A model generated the notes under the pieces. It was not told the origin of the DNA. It ran no database searches and was given only the letters and a program-made list of their open reading frames with translations. A stretch of 64,000 nucleotides of DNA from Aeromicrobium sp. Leaf350. Lineage in GTDB: Bacteria; Actinomycetota; Actinomycetes; Propionibacteriales; Nocardioidaceae. The first letter of the stretch is position 1. Every line of letters begins with the position of its first letter. Below are positions 45,110-53,876 of the stretch, one piece after another. Position numbers and translations under genes: made by a program. The DNA lies in NCBI RefSeq assembly GCF_916858655.1, contig NZ_CAKASL010000001.1:1302001-1366000 (forward strand). The letters run 5' to 3'.

Positions 45110-45196
45110 CGCGGGGTCTCCGATGCGTGCGGTCGATCAATCATCGCGTGCCTCCATCGTTCGTGGTCCATCGGCTCATCGTTCTGCGGAGCGACT

Positions 45197-46021
45197 TCAC
45201 GTTGCGTCCTCCTTGAACTTCGGAGGCCTACGTGTAAGAAATGCGTCCACGCCTTCGCTGGACTCGTCGCCCACGATCGCTAGGGCTGCTAGCCCCGACT
45301 CCAACGCCAAGGCCGCCTCGAGTGCTACGTCCTGACCCTCGCGAACAGAACGCAGGATTGCCTGAACGGCCCTCGGGCCCTGCTGCGCGATCGAGCGTGC
45401 TGTGTCGATCGCGACGGCCACAAGGTCTTCCGGAGCGACGGGAGGGACAGGGCTCAATCCAAGCTGGTAGGCGCGGTCGGCTGAGAGGCGATCCCCGGTG
45501 AGCATCAGGTGGGTTGCAGCCTGCCTCCCGATGAGGCGTGGAAGTCGCTGAGTGCCGCCGTAACCGGGGATCAGTCCGAGGCTCGCTTCCGGCAGGCCCA
45601 TCGATGCCCGGGACGAGACGATCGCAAACGTTGACGCGAGGATCAGTTCGAAGCCACCGCCCAGCGCAAGCCCGTTTACAGCGGCGATGACGGGAATGTC
45701 CGCCTGCTCGATCTCGCGGAAGGCGGCTTGACCAGCGCGCATGTAGGCCTCGGCCTCGTCCGGTGTCAGGTCAGCGATTTCCCGCAGGTCGGCGCCTGCG
45801 CAGAAGGCCTTGTGTCCCGCTCCTGTGATGACGACGGCCCTGCACGTGTCGTCAGCAGCGGAGGCCGTGACAATCTGGCGTAGGTCCTCGATGACTTCGG
45901 CGTTGAGAGCGTTGTGTGCGTGAGGACGGTTGATGGTCACGAGGGTGACGAACTTGTCGCGTGCGACCAGCACGTCGCCCTCCCGCCCATCCTTCGCAGT
46001 ATCAGGTTCTGCCGTCGTCAT
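45197..46021 (-). CDS. Enoyl-CoA hydratase
   Basis: 274 aa. Standard crotonase motifs: AFCAGADLREIADL, AVNGLALGGGFELILASTF, and the catalytic Glu region LPEASLGLIPGYGGTQRLP with both glutamates in place, so a true hydratase. Converts a trans-2-enoyl-CoA to 3-hydroxyacyl-CoA for the neighbouring dehydrogenases. ATG overlaps the CoA-transferase stop (ATGA). Confidence 0.92.
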   Translation of the reverse strand: MTTAEPDTAKDGREGDVLVARDKFVTLVTINRPHAHNALNAEVIEDLRQIVTASAADDTCRAVVITGAGHKAFCAGADLREIADLTPDEAEAYMRAGQAAFREIEQADIPVIAAVNGLALGGGFELILASTFAIVSSRASMGLPEASLGLIPGYGGTQRLPRLIGRQAATHLMLTGDRLSADRAYQLGLSPVPPVAPEDLVAVAIDTARSIAQQGPRAVQAILRSVREGQDVALEAALALESGLAALAIVGDESSEGVDAFLTRRPPKFKEDAT

Positions 46022-47253
46022 GATGCTTCCTCCCTGGGTGGCGCTACCTTCGTACCCGCAGACGATGGCGCGAGGTCGCGCGCTTCATCGGTCGTGTAGC
46101 CGAGCTCGGTCAGAACCCGCTCTGTGTCGGCCCCGAGGTCCGGGAAACGTTCGTTGCGAGGGTGGGGGGACGAGGCCAGCCGGAAGGGGCTTCTTACCGT
46201 CACCAAGGACCCGTCCGTTCCCGGCACGTCCATGAGCGATCGACGGGCAACGACTTGAGGGTCAGAGATGACTTCCGAGAGCGACTGGACCATCGCGGCG
46301 GGGACGCTGACGGACTCCATCACGCCGAGCCACTCTTCTGCCGTTCGCGTCGCGAGCACCTCGGCTATGCGCGCCGTGATTCGCGGGCGCTGCTCACGCC
46401 GTCCCGCGTTGTCGCGAAGTTTCGGCTCGGCGCCAAGATCAGCGAGGCCCGTTGCACCGCAGAATCGTTGCCACATCATGTCGTTACCGATGGCGATGAC
46501 GATGACGCGGTCGGCCGTCTGGAACGGCTGGTACACGGCAAGGACGGAGTCGGTGCCGCCGCTCGGCGCCGGCTCCGGTTCGCCGGCTTGGAAGGCTCCG
46601 ATTCGAGGTGCCATCATCGCGAGGTCGGTGTCCAGCAGTGAGACGTCGATGATTTCACCGCGTCCGTGCCGGGCCTGCCGCACGAGTGCCGCATTGATCG
46701 CAATGGCGGCGCACATTCCTGTGACGACGTCGGACAGGGCGGTGGAGACACGCTGTGGGGAGCGACCGGATTCACCAGTGACCGACATCAGACCTGATCT
46801 CGCTTGTGCGACGAGGTCGTAGCCGGGCAGATGGCTGTCGGGGCCGTCGAGCCCGAAGCCCGACATTGCGCAGTAAACCAACCGCGGGTGTTGATCGAGC
46901 AACGAAGCCCCGTCGATCCCCAACCGCTCGAGCTTGGTCGGATTCATGTTCTGGAGGAAAACATCGGCGGAGGCGATCAACCGCAACAGTGCCTCGCGTC
47001 CCGCGGGGTTTCGCAAGTCGAGCACGACGGAGGACTTGTTGCGGTTGGCTGTGGCGAACCACGCAGACGTGCCATCGACAAACGGGGGTCCCCATCCGCG
47101 GGCGTCGTCACCGCCGCCGGGCTTTTCCACCTTGATGACGGTCGCCCCGAGGTCTGCGAGATACATCGAGGCCGTTGGACCTGCGTAGGAGGTTGTGACG
47201 TCGACTACTCGCACACCATCCAGCGGTCGGTCGCTGCTCGGGGGTGCACTCAT
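46018..47253 (-). CDS. Type III CoA-transferase (CaiB/BaiF family)
   Basis: 411 aa. LDGVRVVDVTTSYAGPTASM at the N-terminus, YLADLGATVIKVEKPGGGDD, NRNKSSVVLDLRNP and the probable catalytic Asp in STALSDVVTGM. Transfers CoA between acids, bypassing ATP. It is the first gene of the 47253-40029 operon and probably activates the substrate or recycles CoA. The promoter region includes an operator-like site at 47379. Confidence 0.92.
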   Translation of the reverse strand: MSAPPSSDRPLDGVRVVDVTTSYAGPTASMYLADLGATVIKVEKPGGGDDARGWGPPFVDGTSAWFATANRNKSSVVLDLRNPAGREALLRLIASADVFLQNMNPTKLERLGIDGASLLDQHPRLVYCAMSGFGLDGPDSHLPGYDLVAQARSGLMSVTGESGRSPQRVSTALSDVVTGMCAAIAINAALVRQARHGRGEIIDVSLLDTDLAMMAPRIGAFQAGEPEPAPSGGTDSVLAVYQPFQTADRVIVIAIGNDMMWQRFCGATGLADLGAEPKLRDNAGRREQRPRITARIAEVLATRTAEEWLGVMESVSVPAAMVQSLSEVISDPQVVARRSLMDVPGTDGSLVTVRSPFRLASSPHPRNERFPDLGADTERVLTELGYTTDEARDLAPSSAGTKVAPPREEAS

Positions 47254-47378
47254 ATCGCGTCTCCTGCCCTTCGCCGTGCAGGCAACCGTGGACCGGTGCC
47301 CGGCTCGTGGGCCCGCACAGGAACGTCAGCGGGCTCGCGGACAGAACTTACCCTACAACTTTAGACAGTTGAAGTGAA

Positions 47379-47395
47379 GTCCGACATTAACATTG
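47379..47395. promoter_or_regulatory. GntR-type operator site
   Basis: GTCCGACATTAACATTG, 126 bp upstream of the CoA-transferase start and just beyond the GntR stop. Shares the GTnnGACATTnACA pattern with 55130-55146 and 61653-61669. Confidence 0.55.
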
Positions 47396-47408
47396 CCACC
47401 GAGTATCG

Positions 47409-48152
47409 CTACGAAGTCGAGCCCGCGGCGATGTGCTTGCGAAGGTAGGTCAGGTGCTCGACGATCGCCTTCTCGCCGGCATCCCCGTCCCCCTCAGCGA
47501 TCGATCGCAGGATCGCCTGATGTTGCTTGACCGTCTTGCGACCGACCTCGGGAGAGAGGTCGAGGTAGTGGACTGGCTCTGTGGCGTGGTGAAGCGCCGC
47601 GACCAGCGCCGCCAGGACCCGGTTCCCCGACGCAATAGCAATCAACGTATGGAACTGACGATCTAGGTCGGCAACTTCGGGATCGTCGACCGAGGCTGTC
47701 TTCTGCCGCTCGACGATCTTGGTCAGCTCCGCGAGCTGTTCGTCGGAACGTTGGGCAGCGGCCAGCCTCACCGACGGCACCTCGAGCTGCTGACGCACGT
47801 CGGCGACCTCGTCGAACTCGATGTTGCCGAGTGCCATGAGGTTGTCGACAGCCCCGATCACCGCAGCACCGATCGATTGGTAGTCGACCGACTGCACGAA
47901 GTTCCCTCCCCTAGCTCCAGGCACCTTCGTGATGAGGTGCTGAGAAGTGAGGACACGCAGCGCCTCGCGCAGGGTCGTGCGGCTCACGTTGAACTGACGC
48001 GCGAGCTCAGCCTCCGGGGGCAGGAGCTCACCGCTTTTGAGCTCACCCGAGAGGATGGCTTCCCTGATCGTGTCCTCGACCTGTTGCCGAGGTCGCATGA
48101 CCTTCTGACCGATGACTTTGGGCGCGCTCGCGTCGTCAGTGTTGATCGTCAT
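47409..48152 (-). CDS. FadR-type GntR regulator
   Basis: 247 aa. N-terminal winged helix: QQVEDTIREAILSGELKSGE, LLPPEAELARQFNVSRTTLR, EALRVLTSQHLI. C-terminal FCD domain from about residue 105 with the ligand/metal positions DLDRQFHTLIA and HQAILRSIAEGD...HLTYLRKH. It probably senses a CoA ester or acid and represses the adjacent operons; GTCGGAC motifs occur near its own start (48184) and before three other operons. Confidence 0.88.
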   Translation of the reverse strand: MTINTDDASAPKVIGQKVMRPRQQVEDTIREAILSGELKSGELLPPEAELARQFNVSRTTLREALRVLTSQHLITKVPGARGGNFVQSVDYQSIGAAVIGAVDNLMALGNIEFDEVADVRQQLEVPSVRLAAAQRSDEQLAELTKIVERQKTASVDDPEVADLDRQFHTLIAIASGNRVLAALVAALHHATEPVHYLDLSPEVGRKTVKQHQAILRSIAEGDGDAGEKAIVEHLTYLRKHIAAGSTS

Positions 48153-48183
48153 ACCACTCCATCCTCCAACCAGGGCTGTCTAA

Positions 48184-48201
48184 GGTCGGATGTCAAACAT
48201 C
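48184..48201. promoter_or_regulatory. GntR-type operator, autoregulatory
   Basis: GGTCGGATGTCAAACATC, 32-49 bp upstream of the GntR start. Half-site TCGGA/TGTC resembles the palindrome at 61596-61610. Confidence 0.5.
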
Positions 48202-48237
48202 AGCGTTATCGTCGGAGCCTAACATCGAAAATGCCGA

Positions 48238-48260
48238 CCCCGGCGATCTCATAACCGGGG
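48238..48260 (-). terminator. Possible terminator after SDR operon
   Basis: CCCCGG/CCGGGG inverted repeat with an 11-nt loop, 27-50 bp after the SDR stop on the minus strand. Short stem, no T-run; tentative. Confidence 0.3.
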
Positions 48261-48287
48261 ATCCCTGCTTCTCCAGCAAAGCCCAAC

Positions 48288-49046
48288 TCAGAAGACGGTC
48301 TGCCCGCCATCGACAGTGACAACTTCGCCCGTCATGAAGTTCGACGCAGGTCCCGCGAGCAGCACAACCCACGGCGCCATCTCGTCGGGGCGACCCATCC
48401 TGCGGGCCGGGATGGTGCGCAGGATCCTGTCATTGAACTCTTCGTTAGCCATCGCCGCTGCGCTCATGTCCGTCTCCGTGTAACCCGGCGCCAGCGCGTT
48501 GACCTGGATGTCGTGACGGGCCCACTCAACTGCCAGCGACCGCGTAAACCCAACGACTCCTGCCTTCGATGCCGAGTACGCCGCATGCCACGGGTAACCC
48601 TTCAGCGCGTAGTTCGATGCGATGTTGATGACCTTGCCGCCGCCTCCGCGTGCGATGAAGTGCCGACCTGCCGCCCTGCATCCCAGGAACACACCTCGGA
48701 GGTTGGTATCGACGATTGAGTCCCATTCCTCGAGAGTCAGATCGACCAGCGGTCGCGTCAGGATCACACCAGAGTTGTTGACCATGATGTCGACCTGACC
48801 GAAGTGGTCCACCGACTCCGTGATCAAACCGTCGACCGACGCCTCGTCCGTGACGTCGGTCGGGCGTGCCCACGCTTCGATCCCCAGGGACCTGGCTTCG
48901 TCGACCACTGCGTCGAGATCTGCGCGCTTTCGGGAAGCCACGGCTACGCGGGCGCCTTCGGCGCCGAGGGCCAGCGCGAAGGCCTTGCCCAGTCCACGAC
49001 CGCCGCCAGTTACGACGGCCACCTTGCCCTGCAGGCTGTCACTCAT
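48288..49046 (-). CDS. SDR-family oxidoreductase
   Basis: 252 aa from the ATG at 49046. Classical SDR: VAVVTGGGRGLGKAFALALG cofactor loop, NNSGVI, catalytic Ser in NIASNYALKG and YSASKAG (Y-x3-K). NAD(P)-dependent hydroxy/keto interconversion on a CoA ester. Last gene of the six-gene operon 55043-48288, 11 bp after the thiolase. The usual NNAG reads NNSG. Confidence 0.9.
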   Translation of the reverse strand: MSDSLQGKVAVVTGGGRGLGKAFALALGAEGARVAVASRKRADLDAVVDEARSLGIEAWARPTDVTDEASVDGLITESVDHFGQVDIMVNNSGVILTRPLVDLTLEEWDSIVDTNLRGVFLGCRAAGRHFIARGGGGKVINIASNYALKGYPWHAAYSASKAGVVGFTRSLAVEWARHDIQVNALAPGYTETDMSAAAMANEEFNDRILRTIPARRMGRPDEMAPWVVLLAGPASNFMTGEVVTVDGGQTVF

Positions 49047-49057
49047 GGAAACCCGCC

Positions 49058-50200
49058 TCAGATTCGTTCGATGATGGTCACGTTGGCAAGCCCGCCGCCC
49101 TCGCACATGCTCTGCAGACCGAACCGGGCCTCGCGGCGCTCCATTTCGTTCAGCAGGTCGATCATGATCCGGGTCCCGGATGCTCCCAGCGGGTGGCCAA
49201 GCGCGATCGCGCCGCCATTGACATTCAGGCGTGCCGGGTCAGCACCCAGTTCGTCGAGCCACGCCAACGCAACTGAGGCGAAGGCCTCGTTGATCTCGAA
49301 CAGATCGATGTCGTCGATCGACAGCCCGCAGGCTTCCAAGGCATGCCTCGTCGCCGAGATGGGTCCGGTCAGCATCAGGACCGGATCGTCGCCACGCACA
49401 GTCAGCTGGTGGATGCGAGCACGGGGCGTCAGGCCATGACGGTCCACAGCATCCTGCGAGGCGATGAGCATCGCCGAAGCGCCGTCTGAGATCTGGCTGG
49501 CGACCGCCGCGGTCAGGCGCCCATCGGGGCGCAGGAGCTTCAGGCTAGCCAACTTTTCCGCCGTACTGTCTCGGCGAGGGCCTTCATCCCTCGACACTTC
49601 AGCGACCGGGACAATCTGAGGATCGAACCGTCCGGAGTCGACCGCTTCGATGGCTCGACGGTGACTCTCGAGCGCGAATTCCTCCATTCGTTCGCGGGAG
49701 ATGTCCCACTTCTCGGCGATGAGGTCGGCCGCACGGATCTGATTGATCTCTTCGTGGCCGTAGCGCTTCTCCCATCCCACCGACCCCGTGAAGGGGTCGG
49801 AGACGGTGTCGGTGCTCCAGCTGGCTGAGATCGGAACTCGGCTCATGGTTTGAACGCCGCCAGCGACGACGAGGTGCTGTGTTCCGCTCATGACAGCCTG
49901 GGCCGCGAAATGCACGGCCTGCTGAGACGACCCGCACTGGCGGTCGATCGTGACTCCGGGGACGCTCTCGGGAAGACCAGCAGTCAACCAGCTGGTCCGC
50001 GCGATGTTGCCTGCCTGCATACCGATCTGATCGAGGCAGCCGAAGATGACGTCATCCACCAGCGACGGATCGATCCCGACTCGATCCACGAGCGCGCTCA
50101 GCACGGTCGCGCCGAGATCTGCGGTGTGCACGTCTGCGAGTCCGCCGTTGCGGCGTCCGACCGGGGTCCGGACACCATCGACGAGATAGGCCTCTGCCAT
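49058..50200 (-). CDS. Thiolase
   Basis: 380 aa. Nucleophile Cys89 in IDRQCGSSQQAVHFAAQ, His in GHPLGASGTRIM and Cys in SMCEGGGLANVTIIE. Degradative thiolase cleaving a 3-oxoacyl-CoA. Between two SDR genes in the operon with the acyl-CoA dehydrogenase pair. Related in function to the thiolase at 40914 but in a separate operon. Confidence 0.92.
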   Translation of the reverse strand: MAEAYLVDGVRTPVGRRNGGLADVHTADLGATVLSALVDRVGIDPSLVDDVIFGCLDQIGMQAGNIARTSWLTAGLPESVPGVTIDRQCGSSQQAVHFAAQAVMSGTQHLVVAGGVQTMSRVPISASWSTDTVSDPFTGSVGWEKRYGHEEINQIRAADLIAEKWDISRERMEEFALESHRRAIEAVDSGRFDPQIVPVAEVSRDEGPRRDSTAEKLASLKLLRPDGRLTAAVASQISDGASAMLIASQDAVDRHGLTPRARIHQLTVRGDDPVLMLTGPISATRHALEACGLSIDDIDLFEINEAFASVALAWLDELGADPARLNVNGGAIALGHPLGASGTRIMIDLLNEMERREARFGLQSMCEGGGLANVTIIERI

Positions 50201-50259
50201 GAGTTGCTCCTGCGGTTGGTCGCGCGTAGCCCGCGCGGCGGTGGATGGGCTGGTGGTGC

Positions 50260-50994
50260 TCAGATGGAGATGCCACCGTCGACAGGCAGGACGACACCAG
50301 TGACGTAGCCGGACTCCGTGGCGGCGAGGAACCCGACAGTCGAGCAGACCTCGGCCGGCTCCGAGAAGCGACCCATCGGGATCGTGGCTGCCAACTCCGC
50401 TGCTCGGTCGGCGGGGATCGAGTCGATCATGCGGGTCCGAGCATTCGGGGAGATGGCGTTGACGGTCACTCCGAACCGGGCGAGCTCCTTGGCCGTGGTC
50501 TTGGTGAAGCCGATGATGCCGGCCTTCGCCGTCGCGTAGTTGGCTTGACCGATGTTGCCGTGAAGCCCGGTGTACGAGGTGACGTTGATGATCCGTCCGT
50601 ACTGCTGAGTTCGGAAGTGCGGGACGCAGGCGCGTGTGAATCGGAAGGTTCCGCCTGCGTGGACATTCAGGACGGCATCCCAGTCCTCGTCCGACAGCTT
50701 CCAGACGACGGTGTCGCGCAGGATGCCGGCATTGTTGACGAGGACGTCGATGCGTCCGGTCTCCTCGATCACCTGCCGGATCACGGCGTCGACGTCCTCC
50801 GTCGAGGAGACGTCGGCGCGGACCCCACGACCGCCGGTGTCGGCGGCGGCCTTTGACAGCGCCTCATCGTCGAAGTCGATGAGGTAGGTCGTGGCTCCCG
50901 CGTCAACAAAGAACCTCGCCATCTCAAGGCCGATGCCTTGTGCGGCGCCGGTCACGACGACGGTCTGCCCGGTGAAGTTGAACGTCATGCTCAT
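50260..50994 (-). CDS. SDR-family oxidoreductase, FabG/BadH-like
   Basis: 244 aa. VVVTGAAQGIGLEMARFFVD, ADVSSTEDVD, NNAGILRD, catalytic Ser in NVTSYTGLHG and YATAKAG. Typical 3-oxoacyl reductase/2-hydroxycyclohexanecarboxyl-CoA dehydrogenase type. In an alicyclic acid pathway such an SDR makes the 2-ketocyclic CoA ester that the BadI-like enzyme opens. Located between the acyl-CoA ligase and thiolase genes. Confidence 0.9.
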   Translation of the reverse strand: MSMTFNFTGQTVVVTGAAQGIGLEMARFFVDAGATTYLIDFDDEALSKAAADTGGRGVRADVSSTEDVDAVIRQVIEETGRIDVLVNNAGILRDTVVWKLSDEDWDAVLNVHAGGTFRFTRACVPHFRTQQYGRIINVTSYTGLHGNIGQANYATAKAGIIGFTKTTAKELARFGVTVNAISPNARTRMIDSIPADRAAELAATIPMGRFSEPAEVCSTVGFLAATESGYVTGVVLPVDGGISI

Positions 50995-51038
50995 GAGTGA
51001 GGTCTTTCTCGTCGGAGTTTCGGAGCGGGTCGGCGCGG

Positions 51039-52655
51039 TCAGGCGTCAGCGACGACGGCGAGGGAGGTCCGTAGCTGAAGCTTGGAGATCTTCCCCGTGG
51101 CGGTCTTGGGCAGCGCTGGGACCACGGCGATGTCGTCCGGGATCCACCACTTCGCGACCTTTCCGTCGAGGAAGGTCCGCATCTCGGTGGCAGTCATGGT
51201 GTGGCCCGGTTCGAGGACGAGGCAGGCCAAGGGACGCTCTCCCCAGCGCTCGTCGTCCTGCGCGATGACCGCTGCCTCGGAGATCGCCGGGTGGCTGACC
51301 AGGAGGTTTTCCAGGTCGGCAGAGGAGATCCACTCTCCGCCTGACTTGATGAGGTCCTTGACCCTGTCGACGATCGTCACCGCGCCACGCGGGTCAAGCG
51401 TCGCGAGGTCACCCGTTCGAAGCCAGCCGTCGTCGGTGAAGCCCTCCGACGCCTCACGGTTCAGGTACTGACCGGCGACCGTCGCCCCGGAGACCTGGAG
51501 CTCCCCCGCGGTGTCGCCATCCCACGCCACCTCGTTCGTGCTGCCCGGCGGGTCGACGATCCTGAACTGCAGTAGCGGGAGGGACGACCCCGGGCGACTC
51601 ATGAGGTCGATGCGGTCGGGTCCCATCCCTGGGGCATCGGCCTGCGCGACGTACGTCGCGGCCGGGCTCGTTTCGGTCATGCCCCAGCCGCTGCTGAGGT
51701 GGACCCCGATGGTGCTTTTGTAGTGCTCGGACAGGCTCGTCGGGACTTTGCCGCCCCCGCAGATGAGGCTGCGAACCGACGAGAGGTCTTTGCCCTGCAG
51801 GTGGGGGGCCACGGTGGTCCACACCGTGGTGACCGCTGCGCCGAGTGTGATCCGGTCGCGTTCCATCTGCTCGGCCAGGCGTTCGGGTGCCGTAACGGGA
51901 CCCGGAAGCGACAACGTGCTGCCGCACATGACCGCCGCGTACGGGTAGCCCCATGCATTGACGTGGAACATCGGGACGATGGGGAAGAGCACGTCCTGGC
52001 GCCGAATCGCGTAGCCGTCGGCCACCTGCAGCAGGAGTGCATGCAAGACGGTGGATCGGTGGTCGTAAAGAACGCCCTTCGGCAGCCCGGTGGTGCCGGA
52101 TGTGTAACAGAGCCCACTTGCAGTGCGCTCGTCCTTGACCAAGAACGAGTACTCGGAGCCGAGCGCCGAAGCGATGAGTTGGTCGTAGTCCAGGATGCGC
52201 GGGTCATGCGGGATCGGGTCTGCGGTTCCGTCGTTCACGACGACGACGTGCCGAATCACCGCGGATCGCTCGAGGACCGGCCACACTGTTGCGAGCATCG
52301 ACCGCTCGACGAAGGCGATCTCATCGCCGGCATCACGAAGGATGAACTCGATCTGCTCCGCAAAGAGGCGGTGATTCACGGTGTGCAGGACTCGGCCGGA
52401 GCAGGGGACGGCCAGGTACAACTCGAAGTGTCGCTGCGTGTTCCACGCAAAGGTCGCTACCCGAGCATCCGCTGAGACTCCGAGATCGTCGAGTGCCCTC
52501 GCCAGAGCATGCACCCGCTCGAGTGTCTCGAGGAACGTCATGGAGACCGGGCCGGCGTCGTATGAGGTGATGACGCGCGAGTCGGCGTACTGCCGCTCCA
52601 TCCCCGGAAGCAGCTGCGGCAGTGTGAGCGGGCGGTCCTGCATCAGTCCATGCAT
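51039..52655 (-). CDS. Medium/long-chain acyl-CoA ligase
   Basis: 538 aa from the ATG at 52655 (GAGAGGA upstream). AMP-binding superfamily: P-loop CYTSGTTGLPKG, GWGMTETSPAATY, GWLRTGDLA, and the intact catalytic Lys motif LPKTATGKISK. Activates a carboxylic acid as CoA ester, the likely entry reaction of this operon. Adjacent to two acyl-CoA dehydrogenases, which would act next. Confidence 0.92.
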   Translation of the reverse strand: MHGLMQDRPLTLPQLLPGMERQYADSRVITSYDAGPVSMTFLETLERVHALARALDDLGVSADARVATFAWNTQRHFELYLAVPCSGRVLHTVNHRLFAEQIEFILRDAGDEIAFVERSMLATVWPVLERSAVIRHVVVVNDGTADPIPHDPRILDYDQLIASALGSEYSFLVKDERTASGLCYTSGTTGLPKGVLYDHRSTVLHALLLQVADGYAIRRQDVLFPIVPMFHVNAWGYPYAAVMCGSTLSLPGPVTAPERLAEQMERDRITLGAAVTTVWTTVAPHLQGKDLSSVRSLICGGGKVPTSLSEHYKSTIGVHLSSGWGMTETSPAATYVAQADAPGMGPDRIDLMSRPGSSLPLLQFRIVDPPGSTNEVAWDGDTAGELQVSGATVAGQYLNREASEGFTDDGWLRTGDLATLDPRGAVTIVDRVKDLIKSGGEWISSADLENLLVSHPAISEAAVIAQDDERWGERPLACLVLEPGHTMTATEMRTFLDGKVAKWWIPDDIAVVPALPKTATGKISKLQLRTSLAVVADA

Positions 52656-52725
52656 CGCGCACCTGTCCTCTCGAGGTGGTCGGGCCGAGTGCGGAAAGCC
52701 GCACTCGTTGTTGGAGTCGCGTCGG

Positions 52726-53850
52726 TCATCCCAGGACGACCTTGTCGTAGGCGTCGATCCCCGAAGCGACCTGCTGCAGGTGTTCGAGCGCGCCACCTAG
52801 CCTGGCCTCGATCGCCATAAGGCGGGCTGCGTACTGGCCGATCACGTACTCCTCGGTGACACCGATCCCGCCATGTAGATGGATGGACTCGTGCCCGATG
52901 ACACGGGCCGATCGGCAGACCTGCAGCGCGGCGCGGGAGGCGATCACTGGGTCGTCGCCGCCGTCCTCCAGGACTGCGACGGCGTAGAGGCTCATGCTGC
53001 GTGCCATCTCAACGAGCACGTGAAGGTCAGCCAGACGATGGGCCAGCGCTTGGAAAGTGACCAACGCTGTGCCGAACTGCTTCCGGGACCCGAGGTAGTC
53101 GGTGGTGATCCGCAGCGCTTCCTCCATGCTGCCGATCGCCTCGGCACACAGGGCCACCTGTTCGAGGGTCTCCACGCGCCGGAGCGCTGCGTCGGGATCG
53201 CCGAGCTCGATAGGCGTCGCCGGCGTGTTCTCGAGCAACAGATGGGCGCCCCTGCGGCGATCGGGCGTCCGGAAGGATGTCCTCGAAAGACCCTGCGTTG
53301 ATCCGTCCACCATGAAGAACGCAAGATCGTCTCCCACCCGCGCGGAGGCCAGGTAGAAGTCGGCGACGTCCCCATGCTTGACCAGACGCTTCGATCCAGT
53401 CAGTGTCCAACCGTCAGCCGTCTCGGTCGCCGAAGTCGCGACAGCACGGTGCGGCCAACGGTCACCCCGCTCCTCGTGAGCCATCGCTCCGAGAAGGTCG
53501 CCGCTGGCGATGCCCTCGAGGGTTCCTTGCCATTGCCGCGGATCCTTGCTCCGCAGCAGAAGGTCGGCGGGGATCACAGCGGAGTCGAGAATTGGCTCGG
53601 GAGCCAAGACACGGCCGAGTTCTGTCATCACGGTGGCGACCTCAACGATGCCTGCCCCGGCGCCTCCGAAATCCTCGGGGATGGCCAACCCGAGGACGCC
53701 GGTCTCAGCCAATGACCGCCAGACGTCGGACGTCCAGCCGCGATCTGCGATGGCCGTCTCGCGAAGGCGCTCGATGTCGTAGTTGCGTCGGTAGAGCTCG
53801 CGCACGGCGTCACGCAGTGCCGTCTGCTCCCGGCTCAGGTTGAAATCCAT
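52726..53850 (-). CDS. Acyl-CoA dehydrogenase (second of a pair)
   Basis: 374 aa. ACAD fold with LAIPEDFGGAGAGIVEV, the flavin-contacting MAHEERGDRWPH region (divergent), GSRKQFGTALVTFQALAHRLADL and IHLHGGIGVTEEY. It lacks the YGG-S/T-x-E-x-Q motif near the C-terminus found in its neighbour, so it resembles the partner subunit of heteromeric actinobacterial FadE complexes. Transfers electrons to ETF. 26 bp downstream of the other dehydrogenase. Confidence 0.85.
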   Translation of the reverse strand: MDFNLSREQTALRDAVRELYRRNYDIERLRETAIADRGWTSDVWRSLAETGVLGLAIPEDFGGAGAGIVEVATVMTELGRVLAPEPILDSAVIPADLLLRSKDPRQWQGTLEGIASGDLLGAMAHEERGDRWPHRAVATSATETADGWTLTGSKRLVKHGDVADFYLASARVGDDLAFFMVDGSTQGLSRTSFRTPDRRRGAHLLLENTPATPIELGDPDAALRRVETLEQVALCAEAIGSMEEALRITTDYLGSRKQFGTALVTFQALAHRLADLHVLVEMARSMSLYAVAVLEDGGDDPVIASRAALQVCRSARVIGHESIHLHGGIGVTEEYVIGQYAARLMAIEARLGGALEHLQQVASGIDAYDKVVLG

Positions 53851-53876
53851 GATGTCTCGCTATCGTCGTGGTGCGC